Origin: Oribacterium sp. P6A1
Lineage (GTDB): Bacteria; Bacillota; Clostridia; Lachnospirales; Lachnospiraceae
DNA length: 64,000 bases
NCBI RefSeq assembly: GCF_000702885.1
Contig: NZ_JNKO01000001.1
Location: 62,001-126,000, forward strand
Direction of reading: 5' to 3'
Below the pieces are notes generated by a model. The model was not told the origin of the DNA, ran no database searches, and saw nothing but the letters and a program-made list of their open reading frames with translations. The translations under genes were made by a program, and so were the position numbers. How positions within the stretch are numbered: the first letter of the stretch is position 1; every line of letters begins with the position of its first letter. Of the stretch, positions 43,265 to 51,625 are shown one piece after another.

Positions 43265-43318
43265 ATGAAACGTATAGTTACAATTCAGGATATTTCATGC
43301 TTAGGCAAATGCTATTAA
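43265..43318 (+). pseudogene. N-terminal remnant of a pyridoxamine kinase gene
   Basis: A 17-codon frame reads MKRIVTIQDISCLGKCY then stop. The first 16 residues are the conserved start of clostridial pyridoxamine kinases (the family continues GKCSLTVALPIIS). The ribosome site upstream and a terminator 20 nt downstream are intact, so most of the gene seems to have been lost by one internal deletion, leaving a translated minigene. Confidence 0.7.
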
Positions 43319-43334
43319 CTATATACAAAAGAAA

Positions 43335-43378
43335 TCAGCAGTACCTTAATTTACAGGTACTGCCGATTTTTTTCATTC
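43335..43378. terminator. Bidirectional terminator
   Basis: AGCAGTACC/GGTACTGC stem with TTTTTTT on the plus strand; on the minus strand it lies just after the antiporter stop codon. It terminates both the pdx remnant and the antiporter gene. Confidence 0.8.
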
Positions 43379-43382
43379 AGCT

Positions 43383-44360
43383 TTATCTAACGATGGCGTA
43401 TGCCATATCTGCAAAATACATTGCAAGCATGAGACCGCCCTCAACCCTCGAAATCCTTCTGTTGCTGATGGAGAAAACAAGGGCTACAAGAGTCACGACT
43501 ACAAGTATCATCATGTCGATACAGGAAGCGATGTTTACCTCCACCGGATGGATGGTTGCAGAAATTCCGAGTATGAAAAGAATATTGAAGATGTTGGAAC
43601 CAATGGTGTTTCCTATAGCCATGGCAGCTTCCTGTTTTCTTATGGCCACAATGGATGTAACAAGCTCAGGAAGTGAAGTGCCGAAAGCAACTACAGTAAG
43701 ACCGATGAGAGTTTCTGTCATACCTGCGGCTCTTGCTATCTCCTTTGCGCAGTAAACCACAACCTGTCCTCCTGCAATGATGATACCGAGTCCTGCAAGG
43801 ATCATAACAACAGATTTAAGAACACTGTACTGAGGGACATCCTCAGCCTCTTCCTTACTCTTTCTTGCCGCAATAACAAGTGTTGCTATGTATCCGATAA
43901 GGAGAAGCACCAGAAGGATACCCACAGGTCTTGTGACTACACCTGCATGCTGTGATACATCAACATTTAAGAATCCTCCGCTCATAAGGATAGGTCCGCA
44001 GCTTGCGAGTAATGCTATGATGGTAATGATTATGGAGAAAGGTATATCTCTCTTGATTACAGCATTATCAACCGCCATGGGCTTCATAACTGCGCATATT
44101 CCGAGGATTGCAAGGAGGTTGAAGAAGTTGGATCCTACAACATTGCTTATTGCTATCTCATTTGAACCCTGAAGTGAAGCAGATGTACTTACCGCAAGCT
44201 CCGGAGCACTGGTGCCGAGAGCTACTATGGTGAGTCCGATGATGAGACTTGGAACATGAAAGATTGCTGCGATCGAAGAGCTGCCGCTTACGAACATGTC
44301 AGCGCCCTTTATAAGGGCAAACATTCCCAATGCCAGAAACAAGATGTACAGTAAGATCAT
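43383..44360 (-). CDS. CaCA-family cation antiporter (YrbG-like)
   Basis: The 325-residue membrane protein has two inverted halves, each with an alpha-repeat: GLTIVALGTSAPELAVS near residue 42 and GLTVVAFGTSLPELVTS near 220, followed by SNVVGSNFFN and GNTIGSNIFN. This is the Na+/Ca2+ (K+-dependent) exchanger family that exports divalent cations. A probable manganese riboswitch with a terminator in its leader suggests that the physiological cargo here is Mn2+. Monocistronic. Confidence 0.93.
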   Translation of the reverse strand: MILLYILFLALGMFALIKGADMFVSGSSSIAAIFHVPSLIIGLTIVALGTSAPELAVSTSASLQGSNEIAISNVVGSNFFNLLAILGICAVMKPMAVDNAVIKRDIPFSIIITIIALLASCGPILMSGGFLNVDVSQHAGVVTRPVGILLVLLLIGYIATLVIAARKSKEEAEDVPQYSVLKSVVMILAGLGIIIAGGQVVVYCAKEIARAAGMTETLIGLTVVAFGTSLPELVTSIVAIRKQEAAMAIGNTIGSNIFNILFILGISATIHPVEVNIASCIDMMILVVVTLVALVFSISNRRISRVEGGLMLAMYFADMAYAIVR

Positions 44361-44410
44361 TTCATACCTCCAAAAAACTGATGACTAAGGAGCATCTGTC
44401 ACTATGAAAC

Positions 44411-44460
44411 ATAAAAAAGCGAGACTCCTACTGCGTTATGCAGTAAAAGTCTCGCTTTTT
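44411..44460 (-). terminator. Riboswitch expression-platform terminator
   Basis: AAAAGCGAGACTTTTACTGC folds back with GCAGTAGGAGTCTCGC and is followed by TTTTTTATG on the minus strand. It lies between the aptamer and the antiporter start codon. Confidence 0.8.
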
Positions 44461-44570
44461 ACAACATATTCCGGGGACACTGTCCCGTACTGACGAAATA
44501 TGCAACACCTCCGGTGGAAGCTACTCCCTTAAACTTAATGCCGAGTATAGGTGGTTAATGTCCCAACGTC
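44461..44570 (-). promoter_or_regulatory. yybP-ykoY (Mn2+) riboswitch aptamer
   Basis: The minus strand carries the two docking loops of this class: GGGAGTAGC (44520-44528) and TTCGTCAGTACGG around 44485-44497. The second sits in a helix closed by GCATATT and AATATGT, with a GGGAC/GTCCC stem beyond it. An ACCGGAGGT hairpin sits behind the first loop. The aptamer precedes a terminator and a divalent-cation antiporter. I could not draw the P1 helix with confidence. Confidence 0.75.
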
Positions 44571-44650
44571 AACCTTGTTTAGAAATAGTTTTTAAATTTT
44601 GTCGATTTATTTAAATCCTGCATTTTCAAAATCAATTTTTTGTGCTGAAT

Positions 44651-45739
44651 TTATTCACCTTTAAAATTCTTAATGGTCTCTGAAATCCTCGAAGCCGGCC
44701 TGGTAAGCCTTGATAAAGATTCACCTTTGTTAATGGTGTCTATGATAGCCGCGATATAACGTTCCATATTTATGCTGAAATAGTATTTCTTTTCAAGTAA
44801 TTCCTTTTTCTGAACCACGAGATTTGTTGTGAATATCCTGTCAAAAAATCCCTTGTCGAAGGCTTCGTCAAATTTATCAAAGCCTTTTGAAAAGAGTCCG
44901 AAGGTGGCAAACATAAAAACTCTCTTTGCCCCCCGCTCCTTCAGCTGACGCATTACATCAAGCATGCTTCCGCCGGAATCTATCATATCGTCTATAACTA
45001 TAACGTCCATTCCGGAAACATCACCGCCGCAGAAATCATGTGCAATTATGGGATTAGACCCGTTCACTATGGTGGAATAATCTCTTCTCTTATAGAACAT
45101 GCCTATGTTCACTCCGAAAAGTGACGCAAGAAAAACCACTCTTTCGGTGGCTCCCTCATCCGGAGCTATGAACATCAGATGTTCCTTGTCGATGATTATA
45201 TCTTCGTACTCGGTAAGCAGTCCCTGAGTAAACTGGAGAGCAGGAGATATATTTTCTATGCCGTTAAGGGGAACTACATTGGCCATACGTGGGTCATGGG
45301 CATCGAAAGTGATAACATTATGCACTCCCATAGACTCAAGCTCTCTCAGCATAACCGCACAGTCAAGGGACTCCCTCATGGTTTTTCTGTGCTGCCTGCT
45401 TTCATAAAGAAAAGGCATGATGACATTAATACGGGAAGCCTTACCGTTGCAGGCGGCAATGATGCGTTTCATATCCTGGTAATGGTCGTCCGGAGACATA
45501 CGGTTAAGACTTCCATCCATTTTGTAGGTTATGGTATTGTTGCAAACGTCCACAAGAATATAGATATCCTTGTCTCTTACGGATTCCTTCAGTATTCCTT
45601 TAGCCTCGCCGCTGTTGAATCTCGGACACTCACATGGGATGAGAAAGCTCTCTCCTCTCCAGCTCTGAAGAATTCTGTCTATTTTCTCCCCTATTGTGAT
45701 TGCAGATTCCAATGCTATCAATCCAATCTTTTGAGCCAT
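44651..45739 (-). CDS. prs: Ribose-phosphate pyrophosphokinase (divergent, extended)
   Basis: It makes PRPP from ribose-5-phosphate and ATP for nucleotide, His and Trp synthesis. The 362-residue protein is longer than classical Prs (about 315). It keeps ITFDAHDPRMAN, an IAPDEGATERV segment and the PRPP loop VIVIDDMIDSGGSM. The N-terminal ATP-binding part is divergent (MPFLYESRQHRKTMRES in place of the classical RQDR region) and the C-terminus has an extra helix. A strong AAAGGAGGTGG site lies upstream. Serine acetyltransferase is the upstream neighbour, same strand. Confidence 0.9.
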   Translation of the reverse strand: MAQKIGLIALESAITIGEKIDRILQSWRGESFLIPCECPRFNSGEAKGILKESVRDKDIYILVDVCNNTITYKMDGSLNRMSPDDHYQDMKRIIAACNGKASRINVIMPFLYESRQHRKTMRESLDCAVMLRELESMGVHNVITFDAHDPRMANVVPLNGIENISPALQFTQGLLTEYEDIIIDKEHLMFIAPDEGATERVVFLASLFGVNIGMFYKRRDYSTIVNGSNPIIAHDFCGGDVSGMDVIVIDDMIDSGGSMLDVMRQLKERGAKRVFMFATFGLFSKGFDKFDEAFDKGFFDRIFTTNLVVQKKELLEKKYYFSINMERYIAAIIDTINKGESLSRLTRPASRISETIKNFKGE

Positions 45740-45858
45740 CCCGCCACCTCCTTTGTTTTTTCAGCAGAAAGAAACACTCTATATAGCAGTCCTCTACTAT
45801 TCTTCGACAAAAGAGTTAAAGCTGATAAGAAATTTGATTTGTCCGGAATCAAAACCTG

Positions 45859-46713
45859 TTACTGCTGCTTTGCACTGACTCTGGCTCCCTCTTCAACAGA
45901 ATTCACGATAAAAGCATTACCACCCACAACAACGTTGTCTCCGATGATGGTTTCTCCTCCAAGTATGGAAGCATTGGAATAGATGGTAACATTGTTTCCT
46001 ATGGTAGGATGACGCTTCTTTCCCTTCAGGCTCTGTCCGCCGCGGGTTGAAAGACCTCCAAGGGTAACTCCCTGATATATCTTTACGTGATCACCTATGA
46101 CGGTTGTCTCACCTATAACTATGCCTGTTCCATGGTCAATGAAGAAATAGTCACCTATCGTGGCTCCCGGATGAATATCGATACCTGTCTTTCCATGAGC
46201 ATACTCTGTCATGATTCTCGGTATCATGGGAACGCCGAGAAGTGAAAGTTCATGGGCCATACGATAGATCGAGATGGCAAAAAATCCGGGATAAGACAGT
46301 ATTATCTCATCCATTCCCGCTGCTGCGGGATCACCTTCAAATCCGGCCTCAACATCAGTTTCAAGAGTTTTTCTGATGCGTGGTATGCGGCTCATAAATT
46401 CAAGAGTTATTTTCTCCGAATCCGAATCATCTTTTCCCTGATACTTAAGAACTATGGATATCTGCTTGTTCAAATGAAAAATAACATCCTCTATGGTTGC
46501 GGACATATTGTTCTTTAATGTATATATCCTGTAAACCTTATCGCTGTAGTAACCCGGATAAAGTATTTTTAACAGCTTCTCAACCACATCCACTATTGCT
46601 TTTTTATCGGGCTGATTGCATATATCGATATGATTGACTGTTCTATCATCCTCGTAATCAGAGAGGATCATGTTCACGACTTCTTCAATTCTTTTTTCAT
46701 CATTAGGCTTCAC
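45859..46713 (-). CDS. cysE: Serine O-acetyltransferase
   Basis: It acetylates serine with acetyl-CoA in the first step of cysteine synthesis. An N-terminal helical domain (about 1-170) precedes left-handed beta-helix hexapeptide repeats (about 175-280): GIDIHPGATIGDYFFIDHGTGIVIGE with catalytic Asp and His, then KIYQGVTLGGLSTRGG. The start is GTG with AAGGAG 9 nt upstream. The C-terminus ends soon after the helix, in line with the EpsC-type forms in Firmicutes. Confidence 0.93.
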   Translation of the reverse strand: MKPNDEKRIEEVVNMILSDYEDDRTVNHIDICNQPDKKAIVDVVEKLLKILYPGYYSDKVYRIYTLKNNMSATIEDVIFHLNKQISIVLKYQGKDDSDSEKITLEFMSRIPRIRKTLETDVEAGFEGDPAAAGMDEIILSYPGFFAISIYRMAHELSLLGVPMIPRIMTEYAHGKTGIDIHPGATIGDYFFIDHGTGIVIGETTVIGDHVKIYQGVTLGGLSTRGGQSLKGKKRHPTIGNNVTIYSNASILGGETIIGDNVVVGGNAFIVNSVEEGARVSAKQQ

Positions 46714-46829
46714 TTCAAAAGCTCCTTTTTATTCCTATTAATTCACCGGACATATGATTAACATAATAACACTTGTTTTATTTTTTGACACATATTTTTT
46801 ATCCGGCTTCAGAGCTTTTGATATCATTT

Positions 46830-48560
46830 TTAAAATGAATTCAATACTACTTCCTTTGCTTCATTTTCTGTTAAAGGTTTACCCCATATATATCCCTGAA
46901 TATAATCGCATCCGATTTTCCGGAGAGTTTCAAGCTGTTCATCAGTTTCAACTCCTTCTGACAGAACATCTATACCCATGATATGTCCAAGGGAGATAAT
47001 GGTTGAAACATATTTTTTTGATGTTTCATTGTTATTCATATTGTCTATGAATGATTTATCTACCTTAAGAAGCGTTGCCGGGAAATTAAAAAGGTAGCTG
47101 AGTGATGAGTATCCTGTTCCGAAATCATCTATAGCTATATGTATGCCCATTGCCTTTAGCTCACCTATACACTTGGATGCTTTTTCAACAGACTCTATCA
47201 GGATAGACTCAGTGATCTCAATTTCCAGATTTCTGGGTGACAGATTACAGGTATCAAGAATTTCCTTAAGCTCATCAAGGAAGTGCCTTTTCATGATATG
47301 CTTAACAGAGATATTGATACTGAGAAGTATGTCCGCATCGGTCTCCTGAATGAGATTTCCGATAAACTTTGCCGCTTTTCTGAAAACAGCGCTGTCAACC
47401 TTATCTATGAGACCTGCTTTTTCCGCAATAGGAATAAACTCTCCGGGGGGAATAAACTCCCCATTTTTGTTTTTCATTCGGGCAAGAGCCTCAAAACCTC
47501 TCAGCTTATGATTCATATCAAACTGGGGCTGCAGATTAAAGAAGATACTGTTGTTGATGATGGCTGTTTTTATTTCATTCTCCACTTCTGTTACATGCCT
47601 GTCTATAAGCATATCATCAGTGAAACGAAGAATTTTATTATCTTCTTTGCTCTCCTTTGCCTTAAGCATGGCTTTGTTGGAGTAGGAAAACAGTGAATCA
47701 GCATCAGAACCATCTGCGGGATACTCGGCATAACCGTAGGCTGCGGAAATGTGAATTTCGTAATCATGGATGAGCAGCTTGTTGCCAAGTACATCTCTGT
47801 ACATGTGAAGAGTATTAATGAGATCTTTAATTGATCTGTACTTTCTGATTATGAGATTAAATTCATCTCCACCGACTCTGGCAATAAAATCAAGGGTTCC
47901 GGAAGCGCCCATATCTGCAAGAAGCTTCCATTTTGTCGATAATTCCATCAGGACCTCATTACCTATATCAAAGCCCATGGTGTCATTAATATCATTAAAG
48001 CCGTTCAGATTTATGGAAACAACAGTAAAAGGCTGATTCTTTTTTACGAGGTCATCCACAAGTTCGGCACATGCAAATCTGTTGGGAAGACCTGTCAGTA
48101 TGTCAGTAACAGCCTGTTTTCTGAGTTTATCCTGATACCTTTCGATGCCTTTATTTTTAAAATAAATGACTATAAGAGTAAGTATAGTTACCAGTGTTAC
48201 AAATACGCCGGAGATATTGGAAATATTCTGACTTCTCATGGTATTTGAAATGATCATCGGAATATTGAGAAGTAATACAGATATGGAAATGGTGAATCCC
48301 ACATCACCGTAATAGAGGGTGAGTAAAATAGCGAAAATATTGCAGATTGATGACAGTACTCCTGCAAAGGCATTCAATCCGAAGGATGTGCCGTTATAAT
48401 CAATCGCAAAGTTTGAATTCAACAAAAACGGCATAACAAAATAGGATCCGAGATACAGAATTGAAAGTACTATAAGCCCGGACACAGGTGACTTTCTTTC
48501 AGAAGAAAGATTATCCAGTGTTTTTTCCAATATACGTTTTTTTGTGTTTTGTATTTTCAT
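46830..48560 (-). CDS. Membrane GGDEF-EAL c-di-GMP protein
   Basis: About five membrane spans (residues about 25-160) precede a GGDEF domain (165-320) with an intact RVGGDEFNLII and an EAL domain (330-575) with FEALARMKN, SINISVKH, EITES, IDDFGTGYSS, KVDKSF, SEGVET and YIQGYIWGKP. Both the synthesis and the breakdown halves look catalytically competent, so the net activity cannot be predicted. The membrane part resembles no named sensor I can identify. The ATG at 48560 has no clear ribosome site; a TTG at 48581 is an alternative. Confidence 0.9.
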   Translation of the reverse strand: MKIQNTKKRILEKTLDNLSSERKSPVSGLIVLSILYLGSYFVMPFLLNSNFAIDYNGTSFGLNAFAGVLSSICNIFAILLTLYYGDVGFTISISVLLLNIPMIISNTMRSQNISNISGVFVTLVTILTLIVIYFKNKGIERYQDKLRKQAVTDILTGLPNRFACAELVDDLVKKNQPFTVVSINLNGFNDINDTMGFDIGNEVLMELSTKWKLLADMGASGTLDFIARVGGDEFNLIIRKYRSIKDLINTLHMYRDVLGNKLLIHDYEIHISAAYGYAEYPADGSDADSLFSYSNKAMLKAKESKEDNKILRFTDDMLIDRHVTEVENEIKTAIINNSIFFNLQPQFDMNHKLRGFEALARMKNKNGEFIPPGEFIPIAEKAGLIDKVDSAVFRKAAKFIGNLIQETDADILLSINISVKHIMKRHFLDELKEILDTCNLSPRNLEIEITESILIESVEKASKCIGELKAMGIHIAIDDFGTGYSSLSYLFNFPATLLKVDKSFIDNMNNNETSKKYVSTIISLGHIMGIDVLSEGVETDEQLETLRKIGCDYIQGYIWGKPLTENEAKEVVLNSF

Positions 48561-48680
48561 AATTTTCGGCAAATCAATCAAATTTTAACAGTGTTTAAAA
48601 TGTTACAATCACGTTCAAATAATTTACGTCTATTATATCATGTTGAAGTTTCTCTCAAAAGCCCCATGACAGTCTTTTCA

Positions 48681-48717
48681 AAAAAAGAGAAGACCTGAAA
48701 TTCAAGTCTCCTCTTTA
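48681..48717 (-). terminator. Terminator of the Tat-like flavin reductase gene
   Basis: AAAGAGGAGAC/GTCTTCTCTTT stem with one mismatch, then TTTTTTGAAAAG on the minus strand. Confidence 0.75.
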
Positions 48718-48797
48718 ATGATCTTATCCTGTATGACTGATGACGGTAATATACTAAGCCCCGTCAGAATACAACCTGAACTTTATTCCCTGATTCA

Positions 48798-50825
48798 TCA
48801 TGCCTTGATATATTCTGCAGCTTCGTTTGCTGCGATATATCCGGAATCTATACATAATCCATAGCAGTAACCCGGAACATCGTAGTATGGGCTGTAGTAG
48901 AGACTTCCATTATCTGTACCTACCACATAAAGTCCTTCCATAGGCTGGTTTTCTATATCCAATGCCCGGAGACTGTCGTCTGTACGGATTCCACCGAAGG
49001 TTGACCATGCTGAAGGCTCACACTGTACTGCATAGAACGGACCCTGTGAAACCTTTGAAAGGTACCATGGAGAAGTACCGAACTTTGAATCGACACCATC
49101 CTCACAGAACTTGTTGTACTCTTCTACTGTTTCCTTGAGATTTGTAAGACCGAATTTCTCTCCCAGCTCTTCAATGGTATCAGCCTTTGCAAGCCATCCT
49201 TCCTTAAGACCTTCCTCGATATCCTCAGGAAGCTTGTCCAGTATTCTGTCCTTGAAGTAGTTTCCTATGAACCAGTTCTTTTCATTAGCGCCCTTCTTTG
49301 TGGTGTACTCATAAAGGCCCTCTGTTGCCATGGCATCCACATAAGCCTGATCAACGATACCGTACCAGGGAGCGTTCAGTATGATCTGCTCAGAACCGTA
49401 ACTCATAGGATAGTCACAGAGCAGACCCTCATTGATGAAACGTTTTCCTTCGCCGTCTACAAGGAGATTTCCGTAGAGACCGAACTTGAACCAAAGGTTC
49501 TGATCATACTTATCCTGCTTTGCAGGTCTTGTAGCCTTACTGTTTGTTCCGCCGTACTCACATGGACAATATCCGAAGGTCTTACTGAGAACAGCACCCG
49601 CATCAGCTGTCATAAGGATACCGTCACCTGTGCACAGGCTGTTTCCTCCTGATGCTGCATTTAACTTACGTGTTTTTAGGAACTTCTCCTGAAGATCACG
49701 GTTTCCGAGATAGCCTCCCGCCGCAACGATAACAGCCTTGGCATTAACAGTGACTTTTGTTCCATCGGCCTTAACAGCATGAAGCCCCTTTGCTTTTCTT
49801 CCGTCCATGATGAGATCAGTTGCCTGAGTGTTATAGATCACTTCCACACCTGCATCTGCCAATGCCTTCTCCCACATCTCTACTCTTTCCTCAAGAGGAT
49901 TTGTGATAAGGTGGAATCCGCCCTTCTCACCGATAAAAGGTGTTTCGAAACGGAAGTTTGCCTCCTTCATCTCGTATCCGATTCCAACAAGCTTCTCAAC
50001 TGCATTCTTTGATTCAGTGAGACATCTGTACATAAGAGCAGGATTAGGAGTCCAGTGTGAGTATTCCATTACGTGCTGGAATACTTCGTCTACTGTCAAT
50101 GTGGTACCGCCTTCTTTTGCGTGAAGAACCGATGTATCCACAGCGAAAGGCCCTGAAACCTTGATTCCGTTTACGCCTGCAACAGATCCTGACTTTTCAA
50201 TGGTAAGAACCTTAAGTCCTGCCTGACCTGCAGTAATGGATGCCATAAAACCTGCAGCTCCGCAGCCGATAACTGCAAGATCCACATCATAGGTTTCATC
50301 TGCGCCGGGTGTTACCGACAGTGTCCTGGAAAGCCACTCTGCTTTATCTCCTCCTGCCTGAGCCACGCAGTCTGCGATAGCTTCCTTAACGGCACGTGAA
50401 GAATTGGTTGCACCTGTAATTGCATCAACGCCTCCTGCCTGATTCTCGATTATGGCAGGAATCAGAGTATCTTCGACCTGACTGAAAAGTACAGGAGTTT
50501 CTCCCTGCTCCAGAACCTTAACTGCCGTAAGTTCAGTATCACTGAAAGTACACTCTACGGTTATATTGCTGATATTACCGTATGCAGTGGCTTTATAGGT
50601 TCCGGCCTTGTAAATTGCGTTTACAGCCTCCTTGGCCGCTTCTGTCGCAGCCTCTGTGGAAGCTGCAGTGGTTTCCGCCGCAGCGGTGGTCGCAGCAGCC
50701 GCAGTGGTCTCTGCAGCCTGACTGGTTGCCGAAGGAACATCCTGAGAACCGCAGGCTCCCAAAAGTCCTGTTGCTGCGATGGCTGCACTGCCTTTCAAAA
50801 AGTCACGACGTGAAATCTTTTTCAT
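48798..50825 (-). CDS. Exported flavin reductase: Tat-like lipoprotein signal, FMN-binding domain, FAD domain
   Basis: The 675-residue protein starts MKKISRRDFLKGSAA, a twin-arginine motif (residues 5-11), then a lipobox LLGAC with Cys25 and an Ala/Thr/Glu linker. One FMN-binding domain (about 70-155) has DAITGATNSS, a variant of the SGAT attachment site. The FAD/fumarate-reductase-type domain begins DLAVIGCGAAGFMAS at 182. Unlike the 24-kb paralog it lacks the HHTMGG and GGNRLGGNA motifs; the corresponding regions read STFGGIRTD and GYCYGLCIDSGY. So the substrate should differ. An active Tat pathway is implied but not shown here. Confidence 0.88.
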   Translation of the reverse strand: MKKISRRDFLKGSAAIAATGLLGACGSQDVPSATSQAAETTAAAATTAAAETTAASTEAATEAAKEAVNAIYKAGTYKATAYGNISNITVECTFSDTELTAVKVLEQGETPVLFSQVEDTLIPAIIENQAGGVDAITGATNSSRAVKEAIADCVAQAGGDKAEWLSRTLSVTPGADETYDVDLAVIGCGAAGFMASITAGQAGLKVLTIEKSGSVAGVNGIKVSGPFAVDTSVLHAKEGGTTLTVDEVFQHVMEYSHWTPNPALMYRCLTESKNAVEKLVGIGYEMKEANFRFETPFIGEKGGFHLITNPLEERVEMWEKALADAGVEVIYNTQATDLIMDGRKAKGLHAVKADGTKVTVNAKAVIVAAGGYLGNRDLQEKFLKTRKLNAASGGNSLCTGDGILMTADAGAVLSKTFGYCPCEYGGTNSKATRPAKQDKYDQNLWFKFGLYGNLLVDGEGKRFINEGLLCDYPMSYGSEQIILNAPWYGIVDQAYVDAMATEGLYEYTTKKGANEKNWFIGNYFKDRILDKLPEDIEEGLKEGWLAKADTIEELGEKFGLTNLKETVEEYNKFCEDGVDSKFGTSPWYLSKVSQGPFYAVQCEPSAWSTFGGIRTDDSLRALDIENQPMEGLYVVGTDNGSLYYSPYYDVPGYCYGLCIDSGYIAANEAAEYIKA

Positions 50826-51089
50826 CTTAATTACCCCCGAAATTTTGCATTATTTGCAATAATTGCCCTACAAAATATTCTAATAGCTAATTTCCCGGGG
50901 GTCAATCATTTTTCTTTAGGATAATATGCTGTGGAAATTTCTTTTTATTTAAAGTTAATATAAGTATTATAGACAAATAATGTGTTATTAATATTCTTAT
51001 AATATACATCATCAACAATATCTGTTTTTTACATCCATCTGCAATTTTGTCTTACAAAATCCCGCTTTGATATACCTGTGAAAATATAT

Positions 51090-51135
51090 TATTCACTCAA
51101 GGTGAATAGTCAAAATCTTTTTTCAATGTTATAAT
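51090..51135 (+). promoter_or_regulatory. Promoter with palindromic operator for the small acidic protein
   Basis: TAGTCA (51107-51112), 17-bp spacer, TATAAT (51130-51135). The palindrome TATTCAC-TCAAG-GTGAATA (51090-51108) overlaps the -35 box, suggesting repression. The rest of the 50826-51165 gap is AT-rich and holds nothing else I can support. Confidence 0.55.
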
Positions 51136-51165
51136 CATTCTATGTATCATGATAGGAGGTATCTC

Positions 51166-51486
51166 ATGGATAAGTTTGATATTGATGCTCTCAGAGACAA
51201 CGCAAGAGAGTTAAGAAACAGTATGAAGAATTATAGAGAAGACGCAAGAGACCGCGCTGAGCTCCTTTTACAGAAGTTAAAGCTGCAGGATTACATCGAG
51301 AAGAAGAAAGAGGATGACAGAATCAGGAACACTCTTCTCACCATTCTCGCAATTATCGGAATTGTTGCTTCAGTAGCCGCCATTGCATATGCAGTTTATC
51401 GTTTTGTTGCCCCTGATTATCTTGAAGATTATGATGATTATGAAGATTGTGATGACGAAGACGATGACGTTGTTGCCGAAGACTGA
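51166..51486 (+). CDS. Small membrane protein with acidic C-terminus
   Basis: The 106-residue protein starts at the ATG at 51166 (AGGAGG upstream). It has a charged helical N-terminus with an Arg/Glu/Lys pattern suggesting a coiled coil (about 8-55), one membrane span (NTLLTILAIIGIVASVAAIAYAVYRF) and a tail of almost only Asp, Glu and Tyr. Function unknown. The tail resembles in composition the acidic end of the barstar protein at 18 kb. Confidence 0.75.
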   Translation: MDKFDIDALRDNARELRNSMKNYREDARDRAELLLQKLKLQDYIEKKKEDDRIRNTLLTILAIIGIVASVAAIAYAVYRFVAPDYLEDYDDYEDCDDEDDDVVAED

Positions 51487-51501
51487 TATCTCACTGAACT
51501 T

Positions 51502-51536
51502 TTAAGACATGGTCAAGACACCATGTCTTTTTTTTA
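51502..51536 (+). terminator. Terminator of small acidic protein gene
   Basis: AAGACATGG/CCATGTCTT stem followed by eight T. Confidence 0.9.
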
Positions 51537-51625
51537 CCTACTCGATGTTGTGTTGCTTCTCCCTATATAGTAAAATGAATTGCCTGCTAACTATGTTTTG
51601 TTTGTATCTATAGGAGACAATATTT

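Noticed and set aside
51537-51560. Sixth copy of the two-hairpin element (CTACTCGATGTTGTG after a terminator)
   Set aside because: Only a short CTACTCGAT match follows the T-tract; no hairpins can be formed, so it is at most a degenerate trace.
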